The translations under genes were made by a program, and so were the position numbers. Shown here piece by piece: positions 11,588-24,855 of a DNA stretch of 64,000 nt. The notes beneath the pieces are model-generated. The model had not been told where the DNA came from and did not search any database. It saw only the letters and a list, made by a program, of their open reading frames with translations. The number at the start of each line of letters is the position of its first letter. The first letter of the stretch is position 1. Origin of the DNA: Brachycybe producta (lineage: Eukaryota > Arthropoda > Diplopoda > Playtdesmida > Andrognathidae); NCBI GenBank assembly GCA_036925085.1, contig JAUPFP010000001.1, positions 3,846,001 to 3,910,000 of the forward strand, written 5' to 3'.

Positions 11588-12200
11588 ACAGTTGCCTCAC
11601 TTGAGGAAGCTTGTGACGTCAGAGAAGGTTGCTAAAAACCTAGAATTTTCTCATTTTCTTCAATAAAAACTTTTACGAACTTTTACGAACTTTTACGAAC
11701 TTTCACGAACTTTTACGAACTTTTACGAACTTTTACGAACTTTCACGAACTTTCACGAACTTTCACGAACTTTCACGAACTTTAACGAACTTTCACGAAC
11801 TTTCACGAACTTTAACGAACTTTCACGAAATTTTACGAACTTTTAAAAATATTTACGAATATTTTCGAACTGTCACGAACTTTAACGAACTGTTACGGCC
11901 TTTTACAAACTTTTACGAAGTTTTATAAAGTTTTGCAAACTTTTACGAACTTTTACGAAATTTAACGAACTTTATAGCGAACTTTCACGAACTTTCACAA
12001 AATTTCAAGAACTTTCACGAACTTTCACGAACTTTAACGAACTTTCACGAAATTTTACGAACTTTTAAAAATATTTACGAATATTTTCGAACTGTCACGA
12101 ACTTTTACGAACTTTTGCAAACTTTTAAACTTTTGAGACAAAATGACACAATTTAGGAACTTTGACGTCACAAGCGTCAAGTTACAGTGAGGCAACTACA
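11588..12200. repeat. Decamer array (CTTTTACGAA) inside an inverted-repeat element
   Basis: The array of 10-bp units (CTTTTACGAA, CTTTCACGAA, CTTTAACGAA) runs from about 11670 to 12125. A block with the variants AAAAATATTTACGAATATT occurs twice (about 11840 and 12068), so a unit of about 230 bp was itself duplicated. The flanks form a terminal inverted repeat: AGTTGCCTCACT..GCTTGTGACGTCA on the left and TGACGTCACAAGC..AGTGAGGCAACT on the right. Confidence 0.8.
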
Positions 12201-12542
12201 TAATTAAATTATTAATTTTTGTAAGGTATATTATATTGCATATTTGCAGTTTTGAATGAAGTTTCCAATTATTTTTAAAGTTTTCTGCGAGTTCATGCAA
12301 TCATAATTAATGATTTGCATGAAATTTTAAACTTTTTGTCTAAAAGTGACATTTATTTTGTGCCCATTTGCATGATTATTTTGAAATTTTACAATTATAA
12401 TTCACAAGAGAACTAAGGAAGACAAAAACTTCCTTTTTTAAAAAAATGCACGAAACTTAAAATTCAACAATAAAAACGCTTATTATGAATAACCCATTCA
12501 TGCTTTTAATATTCAAAATGATTCTTAAGACGTTTATGTTAC

Positions 12543-12660
12543 CGTCAATCTGCGAAATCAGTGATTCTGCAGATATATTCTAGGCAATCTGCAAAACCAC
12601 CAAATTGTTAGTGACTCTCTGCAGAATTCAACACATTTTAGGCAATTTGCATAAAGTCTA
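12543..12660. repeat. Family I half-element (GTCAATCTGC)
   Basis: It starts CGTCAATCTGCGAAATC, then TCTAGGCAATCTGCAAAAC and CTGCAGAATTCAA. These match one arm of the complete palindrome at 16851-17022. Confidence 0.6.
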
Positions 12661-12750
12661 AAAGAAAATTTTCTTTTATAATTAAAATTGTATGCAAATT
12701 TTAGACAGTAAAATTGTTTATTTTGAAAGATGTCATTCATTTACTGTTTT

Positions 12751-13110
12751 GGGGCCTCGTTACAGAAAAAAAAGTCATAAAATTGTGACAATCATAAATT
12801 GTGTTTGCTATTATTTTATGATTGTCATATTATTGTGTAAATCAGTCAATGACAGTCATATAACGATAAATTGGTTGCTTGTAGCTTAGTGCTTAATTAC
12901 AGAAAAAAAATCATTAAAATTGTGACAGTCATACTTTATGACGTCACTGCTTATGTGCTTTTGTTTTATGACTGTCATAATAGGTTGCACTCTAGTCAAT
13001 TTAAGTCATATGACAATATTTGTTAAATATAATATTTTCTAAATTTGTTTTTTTGCAACTGTTACAAGGTTATGAATTAAATATGACAATGCAATGACAT
13101 ATGACTCTAT
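12751..13110. mobile_element. Family G MITE (GGGGCCTCGTTACA end), copy 1
   Basis: It begins GGGGCCTCGTTACAGAAAAA and contains repeated TTATGACTGTCATAA blocks. The copy at 38288-38561 shares most of the interior and ends in the inverse, TGTGTAACGAAGCCCC. Confidence 0.6.
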
Positions 13111-13174
13111 CAAGTAATTACTCTCAAATCAAAATAATCAGACCAATAATTTTCAAACAAAAAATATCAACTAA

Positions 13175-13485
13175 TACCTAGTACACACGTGACAATTTAA
13201 ATGCAGTTAAATAATAAACGTGTTCTACAGAGCCCTGTGAAGGACAAACAAACAATATATCGAATTCATTTTATTCAGTTAATAATCTGAAAATATTGAG
13301 TTAATACTTAAATATAATTTATATAAACTATTTGACAAAATATTGATTTAGTATTTTTCAATTTTTCAAATATTAATAATAAAGTCAATTTTTATTTGGT
13401 GTTCATGTCCTTAACTGGATTCCGTATAATTCATTTAAACACATTTAATTTGAATCCATTTAACTCATGTGTGTGTACAAAGGTA
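13175..13485. mobile_element. Family B PIF/Harbinger-like MITE, copy B1
   Basis: The element runs TACCTAGTACACAC ... GTGTGTACAAAGGTA and is flanked by TAA on both sides. It contains the family's GTTCATGTCCTTAACTGGAT block. No transposase. Confidence 0.8.
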
Positions 13486-14724
13486 TAATGAAGTTTCTTA
13501 TTTTCTAACAACTAATTCATAAATCGATCTTAAAAGATTACAAAAAAAAATGCTAATCAGTTCCGCCTATCAATTAATTACTCTCAAATTAAAATAATCA
13601 GACGAATAATTTTTATCCAAAAAATATAACAAATTATACAAAATTATGTTTTAATTTGAAAAAACTGAGAAAACAAAAACAAAAACAAAAAACAATCACT
13701 CACGATTTGCTTCAATTGTATTTGAAATAATGTAATATTTTTTCTCTCTTCTATTAGATTAAAAATGAAAATTCTTTGATGCCTAAAGCCAATTCAAGTT
13801 GAGAAAAAAAGATGAAATTAAAATTTTCACTTTCTTCCTTCTTTTTTTGTTCTTGAAAAACTTGACCAATTGAAGGGAGGAGATTTTTATGTAATTTTAA
13901 TTCTGATAAAATAATTCTTCTTCCTTGAACCCCCTCTAGCATCCCACCTGGTAATAATACCGAGGCATTCATTTCCTTTTTCTTGTATTTTCATTCTTAT
14001 GATGATGATGACCAATAGCTATTCTTATTTCTCTTCCAAGACCTGAATTTGGTCCAAATTCAAGTAACTTCAAACTTGACTTTCAACTTTTGAACCCTCT
14101 CTCTGAATAAATTACAAAATAATTAAAAACTCCTTTTTCTAAAAGGACTAAATTGGAATTAACTAAATTGGAACCCTGCTTTAGAGAGTTCAAGTTTTAA
14201 TCAAGTTGGAGGTTTTGTTTTTTTCTCCTTTCTTGAATTTTGGTCTTCTAGTACAAGTTATATACAGGTAGTAGTTGCACCTGATTTTCAAATACACATC
14301 ATAAGTTCAACTATAAACTAGAAAGGGGAAAGATAAGAGAGAGAGTGAAAGTCGGTGGCTACTTTTTCTTTATTTTCCTATTGTTATTTCCTTATGACTT
14401 TAAGGAAGGTCAGCGGGGTCAAACTCATGGCTATTGTCAAAAAAAAAAGTCAAATGGGATTAACAGTGAAAAAGTAAAACGGTTTTTCAGGACCACTTTA
14501 CACATTAATCAATTGGGAAACAACATCACACACATCAGTGATATTTTATTTTAAACAATAATAATTGAAAATTTCGGATTTTTTTTTATTTTGAATGATT
14601 TTTTTTTAAATTTGATCGCGTAATTTGCATAATTTAGGTAAGTCCCTTTTTTGTATTTTAAAATTAGGTACTTTTTACAGCAATTTTTTTTTTGTCAAAA
14701 TTTAAGAAGAATTTAAAATTGTCA

Positions 14725-15740
14725 TCAAAACTAGAAGAGTAAAAATCATATTCTATATTGATATTACATGTATTAAATTATACTTTTTAATACTTTTATT
14801 GGATTTTTTTAAACAAACTTTGAACTTGTTTTAAAGAAAAACTTTAAAAATGATCGTAGAAACTAGAAGAGTAAAAATGTTATTAAGCATTTATATATTG
14901 ACATCTTTAAAATTAAACTTTATTGCAAAAATTGTTTTATTTTTTACACAAATTTGAAATTGAAAAATAAAACTTTTGACATTTTTAAACTTGTTTTTAA
15001 GAAAAAAGTTTACAATTATATATACTTAAAAACTAGAAGAGTAAAAAACAGGTTATTAAACATTTATATATTGACATCTTTAAAATTAAACTTTATTGCA
15101 ATTATTTCAAAACACTTATTTTTACACAAACTTAAAATGAAAAATAAAACTTTGACATTTTTTTCATTTTTATGCAAATTTATTTAAATATTAACGTTGC
15201 AATGTGTGAAGAAAATTTTGGAAATTTCATTGAAACTAGAATAGTTAAAACAGGTTATGAACATATTTCTAAATTGACATGTTTAAAATTAAACTTTATT
15301 GCAGTTTTAAAATCTTGTTGTTGTTTTTTACACAAATTTGAAGTGGAAAATTAAACTTAATGACATTTTTTTAAACTGTTATTTGAGGTTAGAGGTCAGA
15401 ATTTATAACTTATGCGAAATTATTTTAATATTAAAAGTTTTACTACATGTATATAAAGAAAAATTTGATAGTTTAATTTAAACTAGAGAACAGGCTATAT
15501 AATAAGAATAATTCTAAGTTAAATATTATTTTTAAAAAATAAACTTTTTATTGCATTTTCGAAAATTATTTTTTTCACATAATTAGATGTAAAAGGTGAA
15601 AATTGAAATTTAACTTTATAATTTGGATGGTAAGTTAGAATTTTTAATAAAAAAAAATATGAAAAATGATTTTATATTAAGATTGAATTTTTTTAAAAAA
15701 AAAATTAAAGTTTTGTTAGAAACTAGATAAGTCATAATTA
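14725..15740. repeat. Tandem family D units
   Basis: At least five units of 130-200 bp each carry AAACTAGA(A/T)(G/A)AGTAAAA, TATATTGACATCTTTAAAATTAAACTTTATTGCA and TTACACAAATTTGAA. The internal portion of family D appears to have become a tandem array. Open frames across it come from the repeat. Confidence 0.6.
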
Positions 15741-16850
15741 CGAAAGTATTGTTTATTTTATCAATGTTTGTTTCTGCATTAATTTTTGTAAAATTCCATA
15801 AATAGTTTTATTTTAAAACAAAAAAAAAACGTCATGAAAATAATTTCAAATGACATTCTCGTATTTAATAATAATAAAGAAGAAAATTTACTAAATTTAT
15901 TAAAGTAAAATTTTCGAATAAATGTGCAAATAATTTAGTAAAATTGTTTCAAAAAAATATTCATAGGCCCTATCTATTTTTGTAAATTTTAAAATTTGAA
16001 CTATGTTTGCAAATTTACTAATCATTTAACTTGGCTCGAGTTAATTTTTTTTTAACAAAATCAAATATGAAAAATATTACAACATTAAACAATATTATAA
16101 TAATATTAAAATTAATGTTAAAAAAGTAAATTAAATTAATTAAAAAAAAATTAAAATATTAATATTAAAAAGATTATATTAAAAAAATATTAAACATAAA
16201 TTTCATGAAGACATAAAAACATAAGGCCCCAAGACAAAAAGACCCAAAGGCCAAGAAAGGTCATAAAGGCCGTCGCCCCTTTTAATTCCTTTAGGTCCAA
16301 CTTCAAGATGAAATCTTTACACCTGACATTAAACTTTTGAACCTTTTGAGCAACATTCAAACTTAGATTTAAAAAAAAAACCCCTGTTCAACAAATGATT
16401 CTTTTGTTTTGTGTTCTGAGGGTTCAAGTTTCAAGTGTTAAGTTTTCTTCTTGCATTTTTTGGACCTAAGTAGCCAATTTTTTTTCTGATAAATAATCCA
16501 AATTCCTTCTAATGACCAGCTTTCTTTCTAAATCAAACCATTATCTCATCAAATTTTTCACTTTTCACTTTTTTTCCTTTCAATCAAGAGTTTATTTTTT
16601 AAAAAAAAAATTCAATGGCTACCATTTTTTATGAATATTAAATGACGAACAGGTTCCTCCTTCCATAATTAATAACTTGACAACTACTCATCAAATTGTG
16701 TTCATTTTGAAAGCTTCAATAATAATTATGAAGCAGATAATAATATAAAAATAACGATAATAATAATAATAAAGTTCAATTTGTAGCCATTTATTTTACT
16801 TTATATTCACAGCCTGTAACAAAATGGCGACCATGTATATGTATATATTA

Positions 16851-17022
16851 CTGTCAATCTGCGAAATCCGTCAATCTGCAGATTGCATAGGCGATCTGCA
16901 AAATCACCAAACTGCTAGTGAATCTGCAAAATTCAATTCATTTTTAGTGTTGAATTTTGCGGATTCACTAGCAGTTTAGTGGTTTTAGCAGATCGCCTAG
17001 GAAATCTGCAGATTGACGGACG
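16851..17022. mobile_element. Family I palindromic MITE, complete copy
   Basis: The left arm is CGTCAATCTGCAGATTGCA..AGGCGATCTGC..CTAGTGAATC. The right arm is its inverse, ending GCAGATTGACGG. The arms are about 75 bp with a short centre. Confidence 0.7.
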
Positions 17023-17270
17023 TTAAAAAGCATCTGTCTGTAACAAGATGGCGACCATGTATATTGCATACATTTAGGTACATTATTAAAAAGCATATTT
17101 CTGTAACAAAATGGCGGCAAAACATTTTATCCAGTTACCTGTTTTATTAAAAAAAGCTAGTTTCTTTAACATCATCTCTTGTCATGGATCTAGTAAAGCT
17201 AAGCATGTTTCAAAATAGTCAGCATATTGCTAAAAAAATATGGCTGCTAATCATCTAGCTATCTGTCTTA

Positions 17271-17569
17271 TACCTAGTACACACATGAGTTAAATGATTT
17301 CAAATTAAATGTGTTTAGGTGAATTATATGGAATCCAGTTAAGGACATGAACACCAAATAAAAATTGACTTAATTATTAATATTTTAAATTGAAATACTA
17401 AATCAATATTTTGTCAATAGTTTATTTTATTTAAGTAAATTAACTCAATATTTTGAGATTATTAACTAAATAAATTGAATTCGACATATTGTTTGTTTGT
17501 CCTTCACAGAGCTCTGTAGAACACGTTGATTAATTAAATGCATTTAAATTATCAAGTGTGTATTAGATA
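17271..17569. mobile_element. Family B PIF/Harbinger-like MITE, copy B2
   Basis: TACCTAGTACACACATGAG ... GTGTGTATTAGATA, with TTA on both sides. Opposite orientation to B1. Confidence 0.8.
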
Positions 17570-17964
17570 TTATTTAAAAAAAGCTAGTTTTTTTCACAAA
17601 ATTTCGGTTGTAAATCTAGTTTAGCTAGTTAGCTGTATATTTGTTTTGATAAGAAAGCTAGCATTTCTAAACATGATGGCGGTCAGTCATCTAATTTAGC
17701 TATCTTGTCTTATTAAACAAGCTAGTTTCGCCAACATAATCTCTGTCATGCTAGATATATATTTCTTTTTTTAATAAAAAATGGCAGCATTTCTAACAAG
17801 ATGGCTGCCATACAATTTAATCTTGTTGATCAAAATAAAATGTGAAAGACAGCTTTCAAGCAAATGTTTGTTTCAATAGTAAATAATTATCTTGCAACTG
17901 TCATTCTTTTAATCAACTAAACAATTTTTGAATTTTTTTTTATTTTTACTTTCACACCTATTAG

Positions 17965-18170
17965 ACAGGCAATTAGAAAACGTGATGAACAGAAGTTGGT
18001 TCCGCCCTTTTTACGACGAACGGCAACTTATAATTGGTTGGTTATGTAGTTTGACGTCACATGCTCCGCCCTGATCAATGTCGAACCACAAAACAAACCA
18101 ATTAGAAGTTGCCGTTCGTCATAAATAGGGCGGAGCCAACTTCTGTTTATCCCGTTTTCTAATTGCCTGC
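17965..18170. mobile_element. Family A Mutator-like MITE, copy A3
   Basis: ACAGGCAATTAGAAAACG ... CGTTTTCTAATTGCCTG, about 205 bp, with both GGGCGGAGCC/GGTTCCGCCC arms and TGACGTCACATG in the centre. No intact target duplication. Confidence 0.8.
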
Positions 18171-18615
18171 ATATACCCATTAGTTGGTGAAATACACACA
18201 CACACAAAAATGATCAATTCATTCCATTAGATTTACCTAATTAAAACATCAATATATTTTAAACTTAAATGTGTTCCGCATTTGTGTATAAAAGAACAGT
18301 TAACAAAGTGCTAATTACTGACATGACTTTTATTTTAACAATGGGAAAATATATTTTCATTTGTTTGTTTGAATTAATGACAACAAAAAAAAAGTTCACT
18401 TTCCATTTTGTTTTTTACTTTGAAATTTTCTAGAAAAAAAAAAGTCCAAATTATCAGAACAACTTCAGTGGAATAAATACGGCAGTTACAAAACGCAAGT
18501 CTTGTCTACAGTATACTATCATTAGATAAGCCCAATTTCAGGCTCCTTTCAGGCGTTAAGTGCCACTTGCAACTAGTAAAATTCATTCTTAAGGAATATG
18601 CGAACATTTCAACAA

Positions 18616-18980
18616 CAAAAAACTAGAAGAGTAAAAATATCACATAAAAGAAATTTCACAATTGATATCTGTCAAAATTAAAATTACTATGACAGTTTAC
18701 AGTATAAATCCTCCTTTCAGGTTTAATAATATTAAGAGAAACTTGGAAAATGTTTTAGAAACTAGAAGGGTGACTCAGTGACTTAAGGGTATTTTTTATG
18801 TTGATATTTTTCAAAATAAACTTTTTATTACAGATAAAAATTAAAAAAATATTGTGTGCTTAAAAGTTGGGTCATTTTTAAACTAAGTGATTTAGATATC
18901 CATTCTAGTTTATAAGTTTTTTTTTCTTCTCTGAAATGCCGAATAATCTAAAACACTTTCAATGTTATCTTCATTATGCT
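18616..18980. repeat. Family D foldback copies
   Basis: AAACTAGAAGAGTAAAAAT is followed at 18752 by GTTTTAGAAACTAGAAGGGT, then TTTCAAAATAAAC. The region ends near CTAAAACACTTTCAATG. Degraded. Confidence 0.55.
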
Positions 18981-19021
18981 CTTGAAAAATAGAAGAGTCA
19001 AAGTTCCAGATGCCCATTTTA

Positions 19022-19322
19022 TACCTAGTACACACCTGTTAATTTAAATGCATTTAAATAATTAACGTGTTCTACAGAGCCCTGTGAAGGACAAACAAAC
19101 AATATGTCGAATTCAATTTATATTCAGTTAATAATCTGAAAATATTGAGTTAATACGTAAATATATAAACTATTGACATTAAAATATTGATTAAGCATTT
19201 CAATTTAAAATATTAATAATAAAGTCAATTTTTATTTGGTGTTCATGTCCTTAACTGGATTCCGTACAACTCACCTAAACACATTTAATTTGAATTCATT
19301 TAACTAATGTATGTGCAAGGTA
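19022..19322. mobile_element. Family B PIF/Harbinger-like MITE, copy B3
   Basis: TACCTAGTACACACCTG ... ATGTGCAAGGTA, with TTA on both sides. Same orientation as B1. Confidence 0.8.
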
Positions 19323-19347
19323 TTACACTTTTCAAAACCACCTTACG

Positions 19348-19526
19348 GCCTTGTTTCCACTGAGGTGAAAATTTGAACTTTTTTTGAAAACTTCAACTGT
19401 TGAAAAATAGAAGAAAAATGGCTCCCGTCCATTCACTATCATAGGCAAAGGTCACGTTTTGTTCAATTTTTCACCAGTTGAAATTTTCAAAAAAGTTCAA
19501 ATTTTCGCCACAGTGGAAACAAGGCC
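19348..19526. mobile_element. Family H MITE, copy 2
   Basis: GGCCTTGTTTCCACTG and CAGTGGAAACAAGGCC form the ends, with AAAATTTGAACTTTTT / AAAAGTTCAAATTTT just inside. Confidence 0.75.
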
Positions 19527-19873
19527 GAAAAATAAGTTTTGCTTGAATATTCATTTGAAATTATTGAATGTTTCTCATAGTTTTCGAGAAAGTTATTCAC
19601 ACCACAAGTAATTAATTTTAAAAAGGGTTAAGTTTTACAAAGTTTGACTTCCAAGTCTAAACACAAACAAAATGGACGCTCATAAAAGGCATTCCACACA
19701 TTAAATAAATTCATGTTAAATACAAATCGTAAACACAAGAGGATTTTTTTTGTTGTTGTTGGTGCTTTTTAATGGAACTAGATCTAATATAATTGATGCT
19801 TCCAGGTGAATGTTTCTATAAATGGTTAAGATTGAAAAAAAAAACATTTCTAAAGAATGATGAATTTCGGCAT

Positions 19874-19904
<31 letters not shown>

Positions 19905-20234
19905 CTGATGATGATAATCACGATGATAAAGAAAAAACAAGTTCCAGTCAATTGTCTAGTCTAGTATTTATTCATATTGAGCGAAATTATTTAGTTTTTA
20001 TCTCATTTTTATCTCTCAAAGAAGAAAATTCGGTGTTTCTCCATTGAAATTTTATGTTTAAAGTTTGCTTCAATTTTTTTGCCTATAGCCTCTAAAAGAT
20101 TGCTTTTGGCATATATGTTAGCATTTCCGCCATCTTGTGACAGACAAAGGTGCTTTTAAAATTGCAATTGCCTCTGGAACTCTTTGGTTATTCCTGTCTT
20201 ATACAAGAGCAAATTTATAAAACATATTTTGAAT

Positions 20235-20340
20235 GTGTTTTAGAAACTAGAAGGGTAGCACAATCACTTTAAGATTATTTTTATGTTGAGCTTCCTTTCT
20301 AGTTTCTAAAACACTTTCTAGTTTTTTGCTCTTCTGAAAG
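20235..20340. repeat. Short family D foldback
   Basis: GTGTTTTAGAAACTAGAAGG and its inverse CCTTTCTAGTTTCTAAAACAC face each other about 50 bp apart. The middle of the element appears deleted. Confidence 0.65.
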
Positions 20341-22231
20341 GCAGAATAATCAAGAGTTCGAAAATGAGCTTTTTATAAACCATCTTAAATTTTTAATAAT
20401 ATAATTATTGTGGCCATCTTGTGACAGACATTATCTTGTTTTAGTGAGACAGATATTGCTGCCATTTTGTGACAGATAACAGCTATTTTTATATAATAAG
20501 ATTAAATCAAAACAGTCTATTCTTTTAAAATATGCCCATTGTAATTCAGTCATTGTCGATGTGAACTTTTAAAAGATTTAATTGAATTCAATTAGCTAAC
20601 TTGCAAGTTTCTCATGCAAAAGACACTGCATGACCAATAAGAATTTAGATAAATATTGTTGCAAATTTTGCATTTGAATAAAATTAGTAGTTGAATGAAC
20701 ATCAATGAGAAACATTTATTCTGGAGAAGTTTGATTTTTATCATTTAATGAGAAACATTTTACTTTGTAATATTTTAAGTGTTTAAAATTCAAATTGAAT
20801 TTCGACTTGAACCCTCTGAAACAGAGGCTCCAACATAAAAAAACTCAGTTTCATCAGTATTGAGGGTCGTAATATAAGTTTATGATTTATGCAGTACTTC
20901 AGAATTCGAAAATGATATACTTATTTAATTTTATTTCTAAGTTGGAACCTTTTTCAAAGGCTTCAATACTCAAGTTGAAGGGTCAACTGCCAATTTTTGT
21001 TCATCAATTTGAGTCTTAATATTTTGATATAAATCAATTGCGATATTTATAACCTGAAAATTTCTTTTTAATTTATATTCAATGTGACAAAACTTTCTGC
21101 TTTGCTGAACATCCTTCAAGATTTTTCGAGCCAAATTTCTCGTGGTGTATGTTTTGTAATTTCTAAAATGAATTCCATGAAGACTTTTGTGGAAATTCCC
21201 TCATCATAATTGAAAAATTTGGTAACCACTGACAAGTACCAAAAATTGTTTCGAAAGTAATTTTGAACAAACCCGCAAACATTCCGCATTGACCACAAGT
21301 TTTTTTTTTCCTACAAGTTTAGAATTTTGAATTTTTTTTTATAATTGCCTAGTTAAGTTCCTTAAATCCGGTCCAATTGCATTTGAAATTAGAATTAACT
21401 TAACTAAGTTGTAGTAAATTTTTAACGGTCACTTCCTTTTTGTTCCAACTAATCGCACACGTAATTTCTCGGTTTATCAACAAATTTAAAATTGCTTAAT
21501 ATAAACCGTGTTAAAAAGTTTATTTTTCATCATAATATATGGTGTTTATAGCAAGGTTGTTGAAAACTAATCTCCATAATTTTTTTTTAAATTCTATTGA
21601 TATTTTGCATTTGATGTTTCTATTAATTTTACTATCTGAAATAGTTGTTTGACGCTGTTTTAATATGCAAAGAATTAATTGAAACATGCTAATTGTACAA
21701 TTTACTTGTTTAATGGTATACCTAAATTTATTTTCCATAACGTTGGAAGATTATATTTACAAATGTTTATTAACAAAAAGACGTCGGAGAGGAACCACAC
21801 AATTATGAAGAACGTGTTCTTGAATTGCTTGATTAATCAAGCAAATTAGAAGAAGAAAAGAAGTTGGACTTTTGCTTTTTTTAGATTTTTTTTCTTCAAA
21901 TAATCCGTCAAGTGTGAAATGTGTAAATGGTTGTGGGAGTTATATCGAAGTAACTTAGGTGGAACTTATTAGGCCCCAATACTGTTTTTAAGAGGCGGTT
22001 ACCAATTTTTACAATAGGATTTTCATTCATTCAGTATTTTTTTTTTGTTGGGTGAATTTGAACTTGAATTGAATTTGAATTCAACTATAAAAACATCCAA
22101 AGTAATGTATACCACATTAGTAAACCATATTGATTTTTGGTATAAATGCTGTCAAATCTGGTTTTAAAGTGTAAACACCTCTCCCACTCTTGATTTATTT
22201 AGTTCGTCACTCAGGTGCAAAGTGAAGAGAA

Positions 22232-22412
22232 ACCTGAATGTGTTTTAGAAACTAGAAGGGTACCTCATTCACTTAAGGGTATTTTTATGTTGATATCTTT
22301 TAAAATAAACTTTTTATGTCAGTTTGTTGTCTATTAAAAGTTCATTTTGAAGGATATCAACATGAAAATATTAAGTGATTGAGCTACAATTCTAGTTTCT
22401 AAAACACTTTAT
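22232..22412. repeat. Compact family D foldback
   Basis: GTGTTTTAGAAACTAGAAGG..ATGTTGATATCTTTTAAAA on the left and AGGATATCAACATGAAAATA..TTCTAGTTTCTAAAACAC on the right. This is one of the clearest complete small copies. Confidence 0.75.
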
Positions 22413-22487
22413 TAGTTTCTTTAATTTTTGATCCTAAAATGAAGATATTTTAACATTTTTTTAAACTTATTCAACAATTGATTCTTA

Positions 22488-22789
22488 TACCTTGTACACA
22501 CATGAGTTAAATGCATTCAAATGAAATGTGTTTGGGGGAATTATAAGAAATCCAGTTAAGGACATGAACCAAATAAAAATTGACTCTATTATTAATATTT
22601 TAAATGAAATACTAAATCAATATTTTGTCAAATAGTTTATATAAATTATATTTAAGTATTATCTCAATATTTTCAGATTATTAACTGAATAAATTGAATT
22701 CGACATATTGTTGTTTGTCCTTCACAGGGCTCTGTAGAACTCATTTATTATTTAAATGCATTTAAATTATCAGGTGTGTCTACTAGGTA
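22488..22789. mobile_element. Family B PIF/Harbinger-like MITE, copy B4
   Basis: TACCTTGTACACACATGAG ... GTGTGTCTACTAGGTA, flanked by TTA on both sides. Confidence 0.82.
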
Positions 22790-23039
22790 TTAGGTTTGTT
22801 GGTAGAAAACATGGATACAATGAAAGAGGAATCATTTTGGATATCTGTAAAGTCTGTTTTTTGCCATCAATTTGTTTAAAACAATTTTATAAAAATTGTA
22901 TATTTTTGTCAAAATGGCCACTTTTGACAGATTTGCATAAATAGACTCATTTATTGTACAATATGAATTATATTTTCAAGAAATTCTGTGCATAGTTGAA
23001 ATATATTAATTAATTAATAGCTTTACAATTGAAACTATT

Positions 23040-23340
23040 TGTATAAAGTTTCTCGCCGCCATCTTGTTACAGACACAAGCTTTTTTTTAAAATTAAGGCA
23101 ATTGTCGAATTTGAGACTTAAAATTTTTTCGCTTAATTAATAAGATTATTTATTAATGCAGTTTACAACAAAATTGTAGCCGCCATTTTGTTACAGACAC
23201 AAGCTTTTTTTTAGTTAAGGTAATGTTGTCGAATTTGAGACTTAACATTTTTTTTTGCTTAATTAATAAGATTATTTATTAATGCAGTTTCATTTACATC
23301 AAAATTGTAGCCGCCATTTTGTTACAGACAAGACCTTTTT
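23040..23340. repeat. Tandem repeat of about 125-130 bp with GCCGCCATTTTGTTACAGACA
   Basis: Three copies of the motif at about 23053, 23178 and 23309 are spaced by near-identical AT-rich DNA including GAATTTGAGACTTAA and GCTTAATTAATAAGATTATT. Part of the dispersed motif family. Confidence 0.75.
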
Positions 23341-24299
23341 TTTAGCAATAATAAATGTCATGTCTTTTTCAAAAAGAAGAAATTGAGACATTAAATTTTT
23401 TTTTTTTGCATTATGAATATTTAAGTTAAATTACCATCATGAAGATAAATGAGTTGTTCAAAAAACAAGTTTGCACATCTAACAATAAGTTGCAAACATA
23501 TATATATGATTTACATATGTGGCCAATCAACATCAACATGAGACATTTTTCAATTTAACATTTTTTTGAAAACCGTGACTCTCTTTTGATTTAAATAGGG
23601 TAGCCATTAATTCATCATTTTACTTTTTTTTCTGTGAATGAAAAGCCAACTTTACAGGGCGACTTTACTATTGTAAGCAATAGGGTGGTGAGCCATACAT
23701 CTTATATGCAACAAGGTGAACAACAATAACGTTCAAACAACAAAGGAAATTGAACAACAAAACCCCACCTAAAACCCCTCTTCTTAAGGGATAAAAATAA
23801 CCCCACAAACAACACACTGAAAAAATTAAAACAGAAAAGAAAAAAAAGAATATTTGGAAAGCATTTGACAAAGTGTATAAGGGGGGGGGGGGGTACCATG
23901 GTTACAGTTTGGTTTTTACTCTGGAAGAACTTTACCAGTACTGCTTTTTTTTAAACAATCCTTACCTCAGTACCCACCCTTTTTCTATTTTGGGTGCTTT
24001 TTTTTTGGAAATTCTAACAATGACCAAGAAAACAATTACCGAACATTCTCGTAACTTATTTGGTTGTTGAAGAAAAAATGTTGACAAAGATTTGTTATTG
24101 TCAGACAGAGGCGGGCTGGCCCAAAGGGCAGCTCTGGCAAATGACAGAAGGCCGGTATTCAATTGGGTCGGTTCTTCTTTTTTTCAAAAAAAAAAAAATA
24201 TTGCCAATCCAGTATAAAATGCCAGGACCAAATTATTTTTCTAGCACGCCTCTGTTGTCAGGGAATTGTTTGTCCTGGTTTTTTTTAAAAAACTAAAAG

Positions 24300-24700
24300 T
24301 ATTTTTAGAATGTTGAAAGTGGAAGTACAAGAAAAGAAAGTAGAAAATGCAAAGTAGAAAGTAAACAGTGCATGAGAGTAGAAAGTAGAAAGTGCACAGT
24401 AGATACTAGACAGTAGAGAGTGGAAAGTTGAAGATAGAAAATTGAAAATATTGTAAACTAGAAAGTAGATTGTTGATACTAGATAGTAGAAAGCAGAAAT
24501 TATAACAAAAATTATTGTTAAAATGTTGAAAGTAGAAAGTTGAAGATATATAGTTGAAAATATAAACTAGAATGTAGAAAGCAGAAAGTAGGAAGTAGAA
24601 ATCTGAATATTGATAGTAGAAAGCAGAAATTATAACAAAAATTACTGTTAAATTGTTTAATGTTGAAAGTTGAAGATATAAAGTTGAAAAACGACAAAAA
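24300..24700. repeat. Purine-rich GTAGAAAGTAGAAA tract
   Basis: Degenerate tandem GTAGAAAGT/GTTGAAGATA/GTTGAAAATAT units on the plus strand, ending about 150 bp before the PAN-ZP start codon. No protein. Confidence 0.65.
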
Positions 24701-24855
24701 TATATTTATCAAACTATAATTCAAGAGTAATTTTAACAAACTTTGAAAATATTATTTACAATTTTTTTTTGAAAATCAGTACTAAATTGCCGTTTTTTTT
24801 TTTTTTTTTTTGCAAATTTTCGTTGCAAATTTTTATTACAGAAAGTTGCACTCCG

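Larger units (their letters stand above)
9342..24855. other. Large gene-free interval (15.5 kb) filled by MITEs and satellites
   Basis: No exon with both splice context and a recognisable protein was found here on either strand. Contents are listed as separate repeats. The ABHD12 promoter should be near 9342-9985, but no clear core motif was identified. The GCCGCCATCTTG motif recurs through the interval. A (CAA)n tract at about 19874-19903 gives a polyglutamine frame (19793-20047) without homologous context. Stretches at 13486-14720, 15740-16850 and 20350-22230 are AT-rich with nothing recognised. Confidence 0.55.

Noticed and set aside
19793-20047. Polyglutamine-containing frame
   Set aside because: The run comes from a (CAA)n microsatellite; no splice partner, conserved domain or signal was seen. 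Low-level doubt remains.
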